NCBI GenBank assembly: GCA_009840635.1
Contig: VXNL01000098.1
Span: forward strand, 1-64,000
DNA: 64,000 nt
DNA from: Acidobacteriota bacterium
GTDB taxonomy: Bacteria; Acidobacteriota; Vicinamibacteria; Marinacidobacterales; Marinacidobacteraceae
Reading direction: 5' to 3'
Below are positions 18,549 to 27,888 of this stretch, piece after piece; the first letter of the stretch is position 1; each line of letters begins with the position of its first letter. The translations under genes and the position numbers were made by a program. Below the pieces are notes generated by a model. That model saw only the letters and a list, made by a program, of their open reading frames with translations, had not been told where the DNA came from and made no database searches.

Positions 18549-20810
18549 TCAGTAGTAGCTGTCGCGGCCGCCCGCGCCGAAGCCGAAACTGGTGAGTCCG
18601 CCGAGGGTGACGCTGAAGTGGAAGATGTTCTCGCTCCGGCTCACGAGGTTGTAGCGAATCCATTCGACGTTCAGCCCGCAACACTGGAACAGGAAATCGG
18701 TGCGCAGCCGGATGTTGGAGAGTCTCCGTTCCGTGATGTCGTAGTTGACGTCGAAACCGGTCCGGATCACCTCGGTCGGGAAGAAGTCGGTTCCGGCGCG
18801 GAGGTAGCTCTTCGCGTCCACCTCTTCGCTTTCCGGGCCGCCGACCCGGCGGGCGCGGCGGGACCAGTTGAAGTTGAACCTGCGGTTGGAGAGACGATCC
18901 CCCACGCGCAACCCGGTACGGATCGAGGTGAACAGCCGCTCATCGGGGTCCCATTCCATGGTCCAGTCGCCGTTCACGCTCTGGTCCGGGGTGAAACGGA
19001 AGTCCGAGCGGATGGGGGACTTCCGTATCTCCACTTCGCTTTCCTCGAAGGAGGAGGACACGTAGCGGGAGTCGTAGGCGCCCGCCGTCGGATCGAAGTA
19101 CCAGCTCTGCTGGATGCGCCAGGTAATGACGTCGGTCGCGGACGATTCCTCGACGCCGTCCCGGTAACGCTTGGCGAGCAGGCGGTTCACCAACCCGAAG
19201 CTGATCTGGTTCGCCTGCGTGGAGCTGTCGTAGCGGTCGAAACGGTTGACGTAGTCGGACTGGTCGTCGCTCTTGCGGTACTCCCAGTTGGCTTCCGGCT
19301 CGATCAGGTGCTTGAAGCGGGCGGCGTAAAAGTTGCCCGCGGTGTCGAAGATGCGTTCGAACTTGGGACCGGACAGCTGCAGGGACGTGCCGTAGAACCG
19401 CCGGCTCAGTCCCAGTTCCGGATTGAATTCGTCCGTCTCTGGGTCGATCGAACCACCGTAGCGCAGATACCCGGCATCGATTTCCGCCCGCAACTGCAGG
19501 AACGGAATCTCGGGCAACGAGAGACCCAGGGTCGGCCCCACGAAGAGCCGGTTCCACTCCTGGAAGTCATCCCGGCGCGAGCGGCCCACGCGCACGTAGT
19601 TGGCCTCGTAACCGAGCTGGACGAACTGACCCAGCAGGTTCAGGTTTCGCCGGGTGATCGAGAACTGCGGCATCGTTTGCCGGCGGCTGCTCCTGGACGT
19701 GTACTGGGTGTCCTTGCGATCGATCTTGAACTTGATGCGGTGACGGAAGAGTTGGCCGCTGAGATCCACCTTGGCGCGCTGGAACCGCCGGGTGGAGCGC
19801 GAAAAGGAATCCTGGAAACGGCGGCTGAAGTCGAAGCTCGAGAACATGTCACCGGCGGCGCTGAAGCGGAATCGCGCCGGCAGCCGCTGCGCCACGTTGA
19901 AGCTGAGCGAGTACTCGCGGTTCTCGGTGGTCTTGTCGTTGATGATGAACCCTTCCGCTTCGCCCCGGGAACCGCTGTTCCCGCGATAGCGGTACTCCAT
20001 GCCGAGCCCGGTGCCCGCCACCGTGAAGTGGTCCACGCTGAACGTCGCATCCATCGAGCGGTTGATGGCCCAGTAGAAACCCTGGCTGATGAGGTGCCCC
20101 CGGAGGTCGGAGCGGCTGTAGCGCGGGATGAGGAAGCCGGTCTGCCGGCCGTCCTCTTCGAGGGGGTAGTAGAGCGCCGGAAAGTAGGTCACCGGCAGGT
20201 TCTTGACGCGAAACGCCACGTTACGCAGCCACACGTGTTTTTCCGGCCGTACGACCGCGCGGCCGGCGGTGAACTTCCAGCGCGGATTCGGCTGGGCGCA
20301 GGTGGTGAACGCTCCCCCCTCGATTGCGAACGCCCCGTCGTCCAGCTCCTCGAGGGTCTCGGCGACGAAGTGAAAGTCCTGGCCGAGGATCCCCCGGGCG
20401 TTCCTGAAGACCGCCGTCCCATCCTCGAGGCTGCCTTCCATGGACTCGGCGACGATCTTCTCGTCACGGCGTTCGAAGACGACGTTGCCCTCCGCGCGCA
20501 CGCTCAGCTCCTCCTCGTCGATCTCGATGCGATCGGCCTGGATCCGGAGTCCTCCGTAGGCGACCTGCGCGTAGCCGTCGAGGACAACGTGGGAGCCCTC
20601 GCGGGTGACGTGTTCGGCGCGCGTGATCATGGTCCCGGCCGGCGGCGGGTCGTGGCTCCACGCCACGGGCGGCGCTTCCCGCTGATTCCGATTCCGCTGC
20701 TGGCCGAACTGGACGGCTCCGCCCTCGGCGAGGGTGGGAAGAGCCAAGGCCAGGAGCAGGAGCGGGCCCTGGAAACCCTTGCGTACCGAAGATCGTGTTC
20801 GCGAAGTCAC
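18549..20810 (-). CDS. lptD: LPS-assembly outer-membrane protein LptD
   Basis: 753 residues from a GTG at 20810, giving the signal peptide MTSRTRSSVRKGFQGPLLLL.... An OstA/LptA-like domain (about 60-165) precedes the beta-barrel. Cys171 in the TTCAQPNPRW segment and the adjacent Cys pair in FQCCGLNVEW near the C-terminus match the disulfide pattern of LptD. No cysteine is visible at the N-terminal position of E. coli C31. With LptE it inserts LPS into the outer leaflet, so the organism probably makes LPS. The frame is open to 20927, but that lies inside the Nfu gene. Confidence 0.88.
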   Translation of the reverse strand: MTSRTRSSVRKGFQGPLLLLALALPTLAEGGAVQFGQQRNRNQREAPPVAWSHDPPPAGTMITRAEHVTREGSHVVLDGYAQVAYGGLRIQADRIEIDEEELSVRAEGNVVFERRDEKIVAESMEGSLEDGTAVFRNARGILGQDFHFVAETLEELDDGAFAIEGGAFTTCAQPNPRWKFTAGRAVVRPEKHVWLRNVAFRVKNLPVTYFPALYYPLEEDGRQTGFLIPRYSRSDLRGHLISQGFYWAINRSMDATFSVDHFTVAGTGLGMEYRYRGNSGSRGEAEGFIINDKTTENREYSLSFNVAQRLPARFRFSAAGDMFSSFDFSRRFQDSFSRSTRRFQRAKVDLSGQLFRHRIKFKIDRKDTQYTSRSSRRQTMPQFSITRRNLNLLGQFVQLGYEANYVRVGRSRRDDFQEWNRLFVGPTLGLSLPEIPFLQLRAEIDAGYLRYGGSIDPETDEFNPELGLSRRFYGTSLQLSGPKFERIFDTAGNFYAARFKHLIEPEANWEYRKSDDQSDYVNRFDRYDSSTQANQISFGLVNRLLAKRYRDGVEESSATDVITWRIQQSWYFDPTAGAYDSRYVSSSFEESEVEIRKSPIRSDFRFTPDQSVNGDWTMEWDPDERLFTSIRTGLRVGDRLSNRRFNFNWSRRARRVGGPESEEVDAKSYLRAGTDFFPTEVIRTGFDVNYDITERRLSNIRLRTDFLFQCCGLNVEWIRYNLVSRSENIFHFSVTLGGLTSFGFGAGGRDSYY

Positions 20811-20859
20811 GATGGGGTTTCTCGTCCCGGCGCCCGCACGGGGCGGGACCCCACGCCGT

Positions 20860-21471
20860 CTACCGCGCCGGCTCGTAGTAGGGGTTCGTCCCGGCAGCGT
20901 GGTCCGTGGTGTCCAGGATGGCCCCAATCTCCGGAACCGCCCGGCGCAGGATCCTCTCGACCCCCTGGCGGAGAGTGGCCGTCGCCATTCCGCACCCCTG
21001 GCAACCTCCCCCCATGCGGATGAAGACCTGGTTCTGCTCCACGCCGACGAGGTCGATGTATCCCCCGTGGGAGGCGACGGCCGGGTTGATTTCGTCGCGC
21101 AGGACAGCCTGGACGCGATCGCGGATGTCCTCCGGCGCGGGGAGATCGGCGAGTGCCTCGGGGTCCACCGCTGGCTCGGCGCCCTCGAGGACGGACCGGA
21201 TCCGCTTTCCCGCCTCGCGGCCGATCGGCATCCAGTTGGCCTGGTTCTCTGCCGCCGTCACCGTGATCAGGTTGTCCTGGATCAGCACCCCGGAAACGCC
21301 GGGAATGCTCAGGAGTTCCCGCGCGAGCGCTGAGTTCTCCGTGGGTCCGGCGGAGTCGAAATAGACCGAACCTCCGGAGAGAACGGGACGATCCACCACG
21401 AAGCGGCAGGTCGAAGCATCGCGCGGCTCGGCCCGAATGCGGATCGCGGGAGCGGGCGGCGGCAGGGACAT
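20860..21471 (-). CDS. Nfu-type Fe-S cluster scaffold protein (NifU C-terminal domain)
   Basis: 203 residues. An Nfu N-terminal domain (about 8-95, with the SALARELLSIPGV block) joins a NifU-like C-terminal domain (about 115-185) carrying C157-x2-C160 in MGGGCQGCGMA. The pair of cysteines binds a bridging [4Fe-4S] cluster delivered to apo-proteins; radical-SAM MqnE and MqnC and the DinG-type helicase are obvious local clients. It lies 50 bp upstream of lptD on the same strand. No suf or isc genes are present in the window. Confidence 0.88.
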   Translation of the reverse strand: MSLPPPAPAIRIRAEPRDASTCRFVVDRPVLSGGSVYFDSAGPTENSALARELLSIPGVSGVLIQDNLITVTAAENQANWMPIGREAGKRIRSVLEGAEPAVDPEALADLPAPEDIRDRVQAVLRDEINPAVASHGGYIDLVGVEQNQVFIRMGGGCQGCGMATATLRQGVERILRRAVPEIGAILDTTDHAAGTNPYYEPAR

Positions 21472-21885
21472 GCACGGAAGCGTAGCAGTCTCCTTCGCAA
21501 GGCCGGGACCACGGCCGCAACGCCTTCACCGCAGGGTCGCCGGGAATTCACGAACCGCGGATTGTCCGACTCAGGGCGGTGAATCGCCTGCGGTGTTTCT
21601 GAATCGAACCGGCGCACCGGATACGGAATCCAAGGCGCCGATGAACCGGACATCCGGGTTTCCGGGGCAATCTCGCGGCCGGAACCGCGGATTCCCGGGC
21701 TAACCGCCGGACGCGGTCGGCGGGAGGTCCGGGCGCGTCCCTTGCGCCTTCCTGAGGACATGCACGGCAACGCGCCGCGGTCGCTCCGGGCTCCGGAAAC
21801 GACGCGAATTCAAAAAACGCCGGTCCCGTCCCGCGCACCGGGCGCGAAGCCGCAACCCCAACCCCCCCAAGGAGAAGCACTTCCC
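21472..21885. other. Intergenic region between nfu and receptor 1
   Basis: About 410 bp between divergent genes. I find no supported coding gene, tRNA or terminator. A purine-rich AAGGAG ribosome site lies at the right end, 10 bp before the receptor ATG. The sequence is GC-rich, with several short inverted ccgg-type stems, and probably holds the promoters of both flanking genes. Confidence 0.5.
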
Positions 21886-24759
21886 ATGAAACCACTCATT
21901 CCCCTGGCGCTCGCGTTCTGGGCGCTGGCCGGTTCCGCCGCCTTCGGCCAGACGGCGGGAGAGATCGAGGGCCGGGTCACCGACGCACAGGGCCTCGCCG
22001 TACCGGGAGCGACCGTCACCCTCTCTGGCGAAGCCCTCATCACCGAACAAAGCGCCGTGACGCTGAGCGACGGCTCCTACCGCTTCCGCTCGCTGCGCCG
22101 CGGCGCCTACAACCTGCGGTTCGAGATCTCCGGGTTCCAGACGCTGGTGCGCGAGGGCATCATCGTCGAAGGAAACCGCACCATCACCGTGCCCGTGACC
22201 CTCGAGGTCGCCAACGTGGCGGAAACCGTGACCGTCACCGGTGAAGCGCCGGTGGTGGACGTCCGGACGACGGCGCTCTCCACCGACTTCGGGACCGAGG
22301 CCCTCCACGAGGTGCCCTCGGCGACCGATGTCTGGGCGGTGCTCGCCCAGACTCCCGGCGTACGCATGCGCGGCTACGACGTCGGCGGCAGCCACAAGAG
22401 CCAGCAGACCGGCTACGAGAGCTTCGGGATCCGCCGCCAGAACCGGATCCTCGCCGACGGCGTGGACACCACGGAGGGCGAAAGCGGCACCGGCTTCTAC
22501 TTCGACTATTACTCCATCGAGGAGTTCACCACTTCGGCCGCCGGAGCGGACGTGGAGATGACCGGGCCCGGCTCGATGGTGGTGATGACCATGAAGAGCG
22601 GCGGCAACGAGTTCAGCGGCATGCTGCACGGTGACTACGAACACGGGTCGTTCGTCGGCAACAACGTGGACCGCGAGCTGGAGGCCCGGAACTTCACGGG
22701 CAATCCGAACATCCTGTTCTGGGAGGCCCACGCCGACCTCGGCGGCCCGATCGTGGAGGACCGCGCCTGGTTCTACGGCTTCTACAACCACTTCCGGATC
22801 GACAAGCAGATCTCCGGAGTGGACCCCAACCTGGCGACCGACCTCGGCGACTTCGACCAGTTCGGCGGCAAGGTCACGGCGCAGCTGACCAGCCGGGACC
22901 AGCTCATCGCCTACACCAACTACCAGTTGAAGGAGAAGCCGCAGCGCGGCCTATCGAACACGGTCGGACCCGACTCGGTCCTCGCGCAGGCGAGCTGGAG
23001 CTGGGCGCACAAGGGCGAATGGCAGCGCGTCTGGGACGACCGCACCTTCTCGACGCTCGCCGTCAAGCACTTCGGGTTCGGCTGGCCGATGGTTCCGCAG
23101 GTCGATCCCGAGTCGAATCCGCCGCGCTTCGACCAGGCGACCGGGATCCATACCGGCGCCGGCTGGAACACCAACATCACGGGAACGCCACCGTTCACGT
23201 TCGAACGCTGGAAGCCGCAGGTGACCGCAACCCTCAGTCACTACGTCCCCGATTTCCTCGGCAGCCACGACTTCAAGGTCGGGTACGAGTTCCAGATCGA
23301 CAGCCGGAAATTCGGCGCCAATTCCAACTCCGGCCACGTGCGCTACATAGACAACAGCACCCTCGGGCGGCCCAACGACGTGGACCAGATCGCGCTCTTC
23401 AGCATGCCCGCCGACGGCCAGATCAACGCCGATTCCCGGAACACCCACCACGACGTGTTCGCCCAGGACACCTGGCGGCCGCACGCGCGGGTGACGCTGA
23501 ACATCGGCGTCCGCTACGGGCAGCAGCGGACCCACTTCCTCGACTCGGAGTCGAACCCGTTCTTCGCCGACTTCTTCCCGACCGGCGTGACCGAGGGGCA
23601 GACGCTCGTCACCTGGAACACCTGGGCGCCCCGGCTGGGCGCGACCTACGAGATCGCCCCGGGGACGGTCCTGAAAGGCCACTACGGTCGCTACTACGTG
23701 AACCTCGCCGACGCGCACCGGCGCGCCGACCCGGCGAACGTGGCGTGGGTCCGGTTCGACTTCCTCGACCAGAACGCGAACGGCCTCTATGACGGCGCCC
23801 ACGAACTCGGAACCCTCCGGGCCGAAAGCGGCGCCACCGGCACCGCGATCCGTACCCTGGGAACGCCGGTGAACCCGGACCTGGAGAAGGAGTACGTGGA
23901 CGAGTTCAGCGTCTCCTTCGAGCACGAACTCGTCGCCGACACCGCCCTGCGCGCGTCCTACGTGCACAAGCGGTTGAACGCCGACAGCGGCCAGTGGAAC
24001 GTCGCCCAGCAGACGGCGCTCCTCGACGGCCGCGGCATCCCGTGCGGCGCGGACTTCGACTGTCCGGTGAACGCGCTCACCGGGGCGCCGATCAACGTGC
24101 AGCGGGTGCCGGACGACGTCGCCGACGTGGTGGACATCCGGACCGACACCTTCCCCGGGATGGAAGCCAGGTACGACACGATCCAGGTCGCGGCGAACCG
24201 GCGTTTCGCCGGCGGGTTCTTCGTCCAGGCGAGCTTCGACTACCAGTGGCGCGACGAGTTCCGCGCCGCCTCGGGAGAATGGAGAAGCCCCCTGGGCGCC
24301 GATCCGATCGACGTGGGTTCCGACGGCCACGGCACCATCTGGCAGAACCACAGCCTCGACGTGGACTTCCGCCAGGAAACCACCAACTGGAACGGGCGGC
24401 TGCTCGCCCGCTACTCGCTGCCCTACGGCGTCGCGGTGTCGGGCAACATCCGTTACCAGAGCGGCTGGCCCTGGGCGCCGATCCAGCGCGTCTCGATTCC
24501 GGGTTCCGGCACCCAGCCGGTGTTCCTGTCGAACCTCGACGAGAACCGCTCCGATGACGTAACGATCGCCGATTTCCGCATCGAGAAGGGGTTCGCTGTC
24601 GGGAACGGCGCGCTCCTCACCGCGATGGTGGACGTCTACAACGCGTTCAACTCGAATGCGGTGTCCAACTTCAACCTGCGCACCGGCTCCAACTACAACA
24701 ACGTGATCGCCGCGATCGATCCCCGCGCCGCCAAGGTCGGCCTCCGACTGACCTTCTAG
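21886..24759 (+). CDS. TonB-dependent receptor with N-terminal carboxypeptidase-regulatory-like domain (paralogue 1)
   Basis: 957 residues. A signal peptide (MKPLIPLALAFWALAGSAAF) is followed by a carboxypeptidase-regulatory-like domain (about 25-115) and a plug domain containing VAETVTVTGEAPVVD and the local signature YDVGGSHKSQQ. A long beta-barrel ends in LRLTF with the terminal Phe needed for barrel assembly. This is the Oar-like receptor architecture of Acidobacteriota, used for uptake of large substrates; the substrate is unknown. The ATG at 21886 follows AAGGAG. The next gene is a secreted metalloprotease, which suggests peptide uptake. It is the most divergent of the five local paralogues. 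Confidence 0.9.
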   Translation: MKPLIPLALAFWALAGSAAFGQTAGEIEGRVTDAQGLAVPGATVTLSGEALITEQSAVTLSDGSYRFRSLRRGAYNLRFEISGFQTLVREGIIVEGNRTITVPVTLEVANVAETVTVTGEAPVVDVRTTALSTDFGTEALHEVPSATDVWAVLAQTPGVRMRGYDVGGSHKSQQTGYESFGIRRQNRILADGVDTTEGESGTGFYFDYYSIEEFTTSAAGADVEMTGPGSMVVMTMKSGGNEFSGMLHGDYEHGSFVGNNVDRELEARNFTGNPNILFWEAHADLGGPIVEDRAWFYGFYNHFRIDKQISGVDPNLATDLGDFDQFGGKVTAQLTSRDQLIAYTNYQLKEKPQRGLSNTVGPDSVLAQASWSWAHKGEWQRVWDDRTFSTLAVKHFGFGWPMVPQVDPESNPPRFDQATGIHTGAGWNTNITGTPPFTFERWKPQVTATLSHYVPDFLGSHDFKVGYEFQIDSRKFGANSNSGHVRYIDNSTLGRPNDVDQIALFSMPADGQINADSRNTHHDVFAQDTWRPHARVTLNIGVRYGQQRTHFLDSESNPFFADFFPTGVTEGQTLVTWNTWAPRLGATYEIAPGTVLKGHYGRYYVNLADAHRRADPANVAWVRFDFLDQNANGLYDGAHELGTLRAESGATGTAIRTLGTPVNPDLEKEYVDEFSVSFEHELVADTALRASYVHKRLNADSGQWNVAQQTALLDGRGIPCGADFDCPVNALTGAPINVQRVPDDVADVVDIRTDTFPGMEARYDTIQVAANRRFAGGFFVQASFDYQWRDEFRAASGEWRSPLGADPIDVGSDGHGTIWQNHSLDVDFRQETTNWNGRLLARYSLPYGVAVSGNIRYQSGWPWAPIQRVSIPGSGTQPVFLSNLDENRSDDVTIADFRIEKGFAVGNGALLTAMVDVYNAFNSNAVSNFNLRTGSNYNNVIAAIDPRAAKVGLRLTF

Positions 24760-24858
24760 GCAGAACCTCCCCCGGTGGGCGGCGGTCTTCCGCCGCCCAC
24801 CCGGCCCGTGCAGCAGCTCCGTTTGGCACGGAGTTTTCTTGCCCCGACGGGCACTGCG

Positions 24859-26001
24859 ATGTCAGGTAGCGGGCTACAGAATCGGTCGGCGTCCGGCCGG
24901 GCGCATCGGCGCCGCTGGTCGGTAGGCGTGATCGCCCTGATGGCCGCGAGCCTGCCGGCCAGTCCGGGCGAGACCTACCGGTTCTTCCAGCGCCTCGGCG
25001 ACTGGAACGAGGTCACTTCGTCTGCCGGTGCCAGCGTCTGGGAAGCGCAAGATCTCCCGCTGCGTTTCCGGTTGCTCGAGAACGCAAACCTGCCGGATCA
25101 TGAAGGACTGGATGCCGAGGTCTGGCGCGAGATCAACCGGGGCTCCATCGCCGCCTGGGTGGACGTTCCCACCGCCGCCGTCGGAATTGTGCTGGAGAGT
25201 GAATTGGTGCTGGCCGACCAGGCGAGCGATACGGACGGAATCAACACGATCGGCTTCTCGTCGTACGAAGGCTTCGTGGACAGCTGGTTCTCCGGATTTG
25301 CGCGTTCGGTCTGGCAGGACGGGAAGAAGGTCGGGTGCGACATCGAAGTCACCCCGTACTACTTCGAACGAACCCCGGTGGACGAACCGGACGCCGAGCG
25401 GCGGTCGGTTCGCGACCTCTATCCGTTCATCACGCACGAGATGGGCCACTGCCTGGGCCTCGCCCACACCGCCATGAACCCGATGTGGCTCGGCCGGCCG
25501 GGACCGGCGGACTGGGAGCCGGGTGTCTTGCCCGAAGGGATCGCCACCTTCCAGCCGCATCCCATCATGTCCTACGGATCCAGCTTCCGCTCGGCCGACC
25601 TGACTCCCGACGACGCCCACGCGATCACCCTGGCGTACCCGGCGCCCGGATTCCTGGAGTCCCGGGGCGCCATCGGCGGACGGGTGGTGTTCCCGAGCGG
25701 AGATCCGGTGCCGACGGCCTACGTGCAGACGGTGGATTACTCGGGTGGCTCGGCAGCCTTCGGACCGGGCGCCTTCACAGACCGGCGAGGCCAGTTCATG
25801 CTGGAGGGAATGCGCCCCGGTCCCATCCACGTCTGGGTGCGTCCGCTGATCGCCTCCCGGGCGCATGGGACCCTGGAACTCGCGATGGAAGCGGGGTCGC
25901 TCGACCTGGTGGACCGACAGCGTTGGTTCCGGGTACGTGCCGGGGAAGTCACGCTCGTTCCCGACATCGTCGTCGAACGCGGCCGGGAGTCCGGTCAATG
26001 A
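24859..26001 (+). CDS. Matrixin-type secreted zinc metalloprotease with C-terminal regulatory-like domain
   Basis: About 380 residues from the ATG at 24859. A hydrophobic N-terminal segment (about 21-33) serves for export. The zinc motif HEMGHCLGLAH lies at 193-203, and the Met-turn IMSYG about 33 residues later, both as in metzincins of the matrixin group. A carboxypeptidase-regulatory-like beta domain (about 265-375) ends the protein. It probably degrades extracellular protein whose fragments are imported by receptor 1, 99 bp upstream. The stop overlaps the next ATG (ATGA). Confidence 0.85.
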   Translation: MSGSGLQNRSASGRAHRRRWSVGVIALMAASLPASPGETYRFFQRLGDWNEVTSSAGASVWEAQDLPLRFRLLENANLPDHEGLDAEVWREINRGSIAAWVDVPTAAVGIVLESELVLADQASDTDGINTIGFSSYEGFVDSWFSGFARSVWQDGKKVGCDIEVTPYYFERTPVDEPDAERRSVRDLYPFITHEMGHCLGLAHTAMNPMWLGRPGPADWEPGVLPEGIATFQPHPIMSYGSSFRSADLTPDDAHAITLAYPAPGFLESRGAIGGRVVFPSGDPVPTAYVQTVDYSGGSAAFGPGAFTDRRGQFMLEGMRPGPIHVWVRPLIASRAHGTLELAMEAGSLDLVDRQRWFRVRAGEVTLVPDIVVERGRESGQ

Positions 26002-26933
26002 GGGAAGAGCGCCGGGCCCTCGCCGCGGTCGCCATCCCCATCCTCCTCGCGGCGGCCTGTCAGTCGGGCGCCGGGGATTCACCTCCACTTCCGACCTCTC
26101 CTCCGCCAACGGCCCGCGTCGCTCCTCCGGAGGAAGTTCGGTTGATACCGATGGGTTTCCGCGGTCCGCTGTTCCAGCCGGGCGTACCCCTGCCTCTCGA
26201 ACCGGGAATGCGACTCACCGTCCCCGTCATGACGCACGTCCGAGACTTCGGGGACGCCGACGGAATCCCGGGCATCCTCATCCGGGTAGAGACCGACGCT
26301 CCGCCCGCAGTCCTCACGGTGAGCGAACAAATCGCGGTCAAGGGATGGGCAGAGCCGGGACTTGTGGAAGTCCGCGCGGTGGAGACGTTCTCCAGCGGAG
26401 CGCCGGCGGCGACATACCAGATCTGGCTGGAGGAACACCCGGAACAGGTCTGGGCGCCAGGATTCGCATTGGCGCTTGACGAGAGGCGGCTTCTGGTCGC
26501 CGTAACGGAAGCCTCGCCGCCTCCGGCGCCATGTGAGCGGCTCGAAGTGACGGGCACGGTCACGTCAGGTGTGAAGGACGGGGGTGATCGAGCGCGGCTC
26601 ACCTTTGGATCTCTGGCCGACGACTTCCGCTCTGGAACGATCACTCTGCGCGCGGACCATCCGGAGACGTCCCTGAGTCTGGTCTCCGAATACCGGATGC
26701 CCTACGAGAATCTCGACCCCGAATCGGACCGGGCTCGAGTCACGTACCGTCCCTATCCGACGACCTTCCTCTTCGGCCTCGGTTTCCGGGAAACGGGGGT
26801 TGGCTTCGAGCAGACGATGTCACTCGGCTGGTTCGACGAATTCCACCTCCGCGCCGAAGCGCCGGGCTGCGACCCGGTGAACCTGTCATGCGACGAAACG
26901 GGACGCTGTTCTCCGGGAAGCCCAGCTCCATGA
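25998..26933 (+). CDS. Putative lipoprotein of the matrixin operon, function unknown
   Basis: 311 residues with an N-terminal lipobox (LLAAAC, Cys21) after a basic start, so it is lipid-anchored in the envelope. The mature part begins with a Pro/Thr-rich linker and then reads as beta-strand-rich sequence with no motif I recognise. The ATG at 25998 overlaps the TGA of the protease gene, and its own TGA overlaps the ATG of the next gene. All three are therefore one translationally coupled unit. It could be a protease partner, inhibitor or anchoring factor. Confidence 0.7.
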   Translation: MREERRALAAVAIPILLAAACQSGAGDSPPLPTSPPPTARVAPPEEVRLIPMGFRGPLFQPGVPLPLEPGMRLTVPVMTHVRDFGDADGIPGILIRVETDAPPAVLTVSEQIAVKGWAEPGLVEVRAVETFSSGAPAATYQIWLEEHPEQVWAPGFALALDERRLLVAVTEASPPPAPCERLEVTGTVTSGVKDGGDRARLTFGSLADDFRSGTITLRADHPETSLSLVSEYRMPYENLDPESDRARVTYRPYPTTFLFGLGFRETGVGFEQTMSLGWFDEFHLRAEAPGCDPVNLSCDETGRCSPGSPAP

Positions 26934-27601
26934 CCTCGGCGCCCCGGACGCGGAATGTCCTTCGACGCCGTCTCCTTGCGAGTGCGAAACTACGTTCGCT
27001 GAGCGAAACACCGATGACCGCGAACCCATCCGCCTGGCGCCACCGATCGGAGGCGGCGCCTCTCCTCGGAACCGCCGCGGCCCTCGTCGCCGTGTTCCTC
27101 GTTCCTGGAGATCTCGCGGCCCAGCACCGTGAGCCGATCCAGTCGCCCTTCGCGCCGCTTGGGATCCAGAGGATGTCCGAACTGGCGACGCAGGTGGTGG
27201 CGGGGACTATCGAGAAGATGGAATCGACCTGGAACCACGACCATTCGCGAATCTACACCCGGGTGACGATGCGGGTCGAACGAGTGCTGTCGGGCCAGGC
27301 CGGCAGGCAGATCGTGTTCCGCATCCCGGGCGGAACGGTCGGAGACACCACCGTCATGGTTTCGGAAATGCCGCACTTCCGGGAGGGCGAGGACACGGTC
27401 GTCTTCCTGCGCGGCTCCCGGGGGCGCCTGCCGTCGGTCCTCGGCGGGGTGGAAGGAAAGATGCCGCTTGCCCGCGCCGACGACGGGAGCCTCAGCCTGT
27501 TGTTTCCAATCCAGCTTGCATCGGAAGGAGACGCCAGCGCCGCCACCCACGAACTCGAAGACCTGGAGAGTCTGGTGCGCGGCCACGCCCTGCGCCGATA
27601 G
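26930..27601 (+). CDS. Secreted protein, third gene of the matrixin operon
   Basis: About 223 residues from the ATG at 26930, which overlaps the preceding TGA. An in-frame ATG at 27014 would give a more typical signal peptide ending VPGDLAAQ. The mature region (ELATQVVAGTIEKMES, VTMRVERVLSGQAG, FRIPGGTVGD, FREGEDTVVFLRG) looks like a compact beta-sandwich. From general knowledge, similar segments occur next to or fused with matrixin domains in secreted proteins; I could not check this. It is the last gene before a convergent intergenic region. Confidence 0.65.
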   Translation: MTSAPRTRNVLRRRLLASAKLRSLSETPMTANPSAWRHRSEAAPLLGTAAALVAVFLVPGDLAAQHREPIQSPFAPLGIQRMSELATQVVAGTIEKMESTWNHDHSRIYTRVTMRVERVLSGQAGRQIVFRIPGGTVGDTTVMVSEMPHFREGEDTVVFLRGSRGRLPSVLGGVEGKMPLARADDGSLSLLFPIQLASEGDASAATHELEDLESLVRGHALRR

Positions 27602-27652
27602 GGCGCGACGCCCACCCCGCACACCGCGCCGGCGGACAAGACGGCGGAAAGG

Positions 27653-27806
27653 CTTGGAACGCCGGCTTCAGCCGGCACGCGCTGCGCTGAGCGAGCGGAA
27701 GGGCGCATAGCGCGCCCGTAAAGAATCCCCTGCGCCATCACGGCGAATGGGGTCCTTCCCGCCGCCCGCCTGCGGCGGGCTGTGCCGGCTGAGCCGGCGT
27801 TCCAAG
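27653..27806. repeat. Inverted-repeat element built from two REP-like hairpins
   Basis: Opposed copies of a roughly 25-bp sequence (cttggaacgccggcttca... at 27653-27678; ending ggcgttccaag at 27782-27806) bracket about 100 bp. They differ by one base of length. The right copy also carries a gcccgcctgcggcgggc hairpin. The element lies between convergent genes ending at 27601 and 27889 and has no coding capacity. Confidence 0.6.
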
Positions 27807-27888
27807 CGGGCGGCGCCGTGACGGCACGCGACCGTCCCGCTGGACCGGATTCTCACCCCAGCCGGGCCACGGGGTCTTCCACCGGCTG

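Noticed and set aside
18618-21023. 801-codon plus-strand frame opposite lptD
   Set aside because: Antisense of LptD, which has signal peptide, OstA domain and conserved cysteines.
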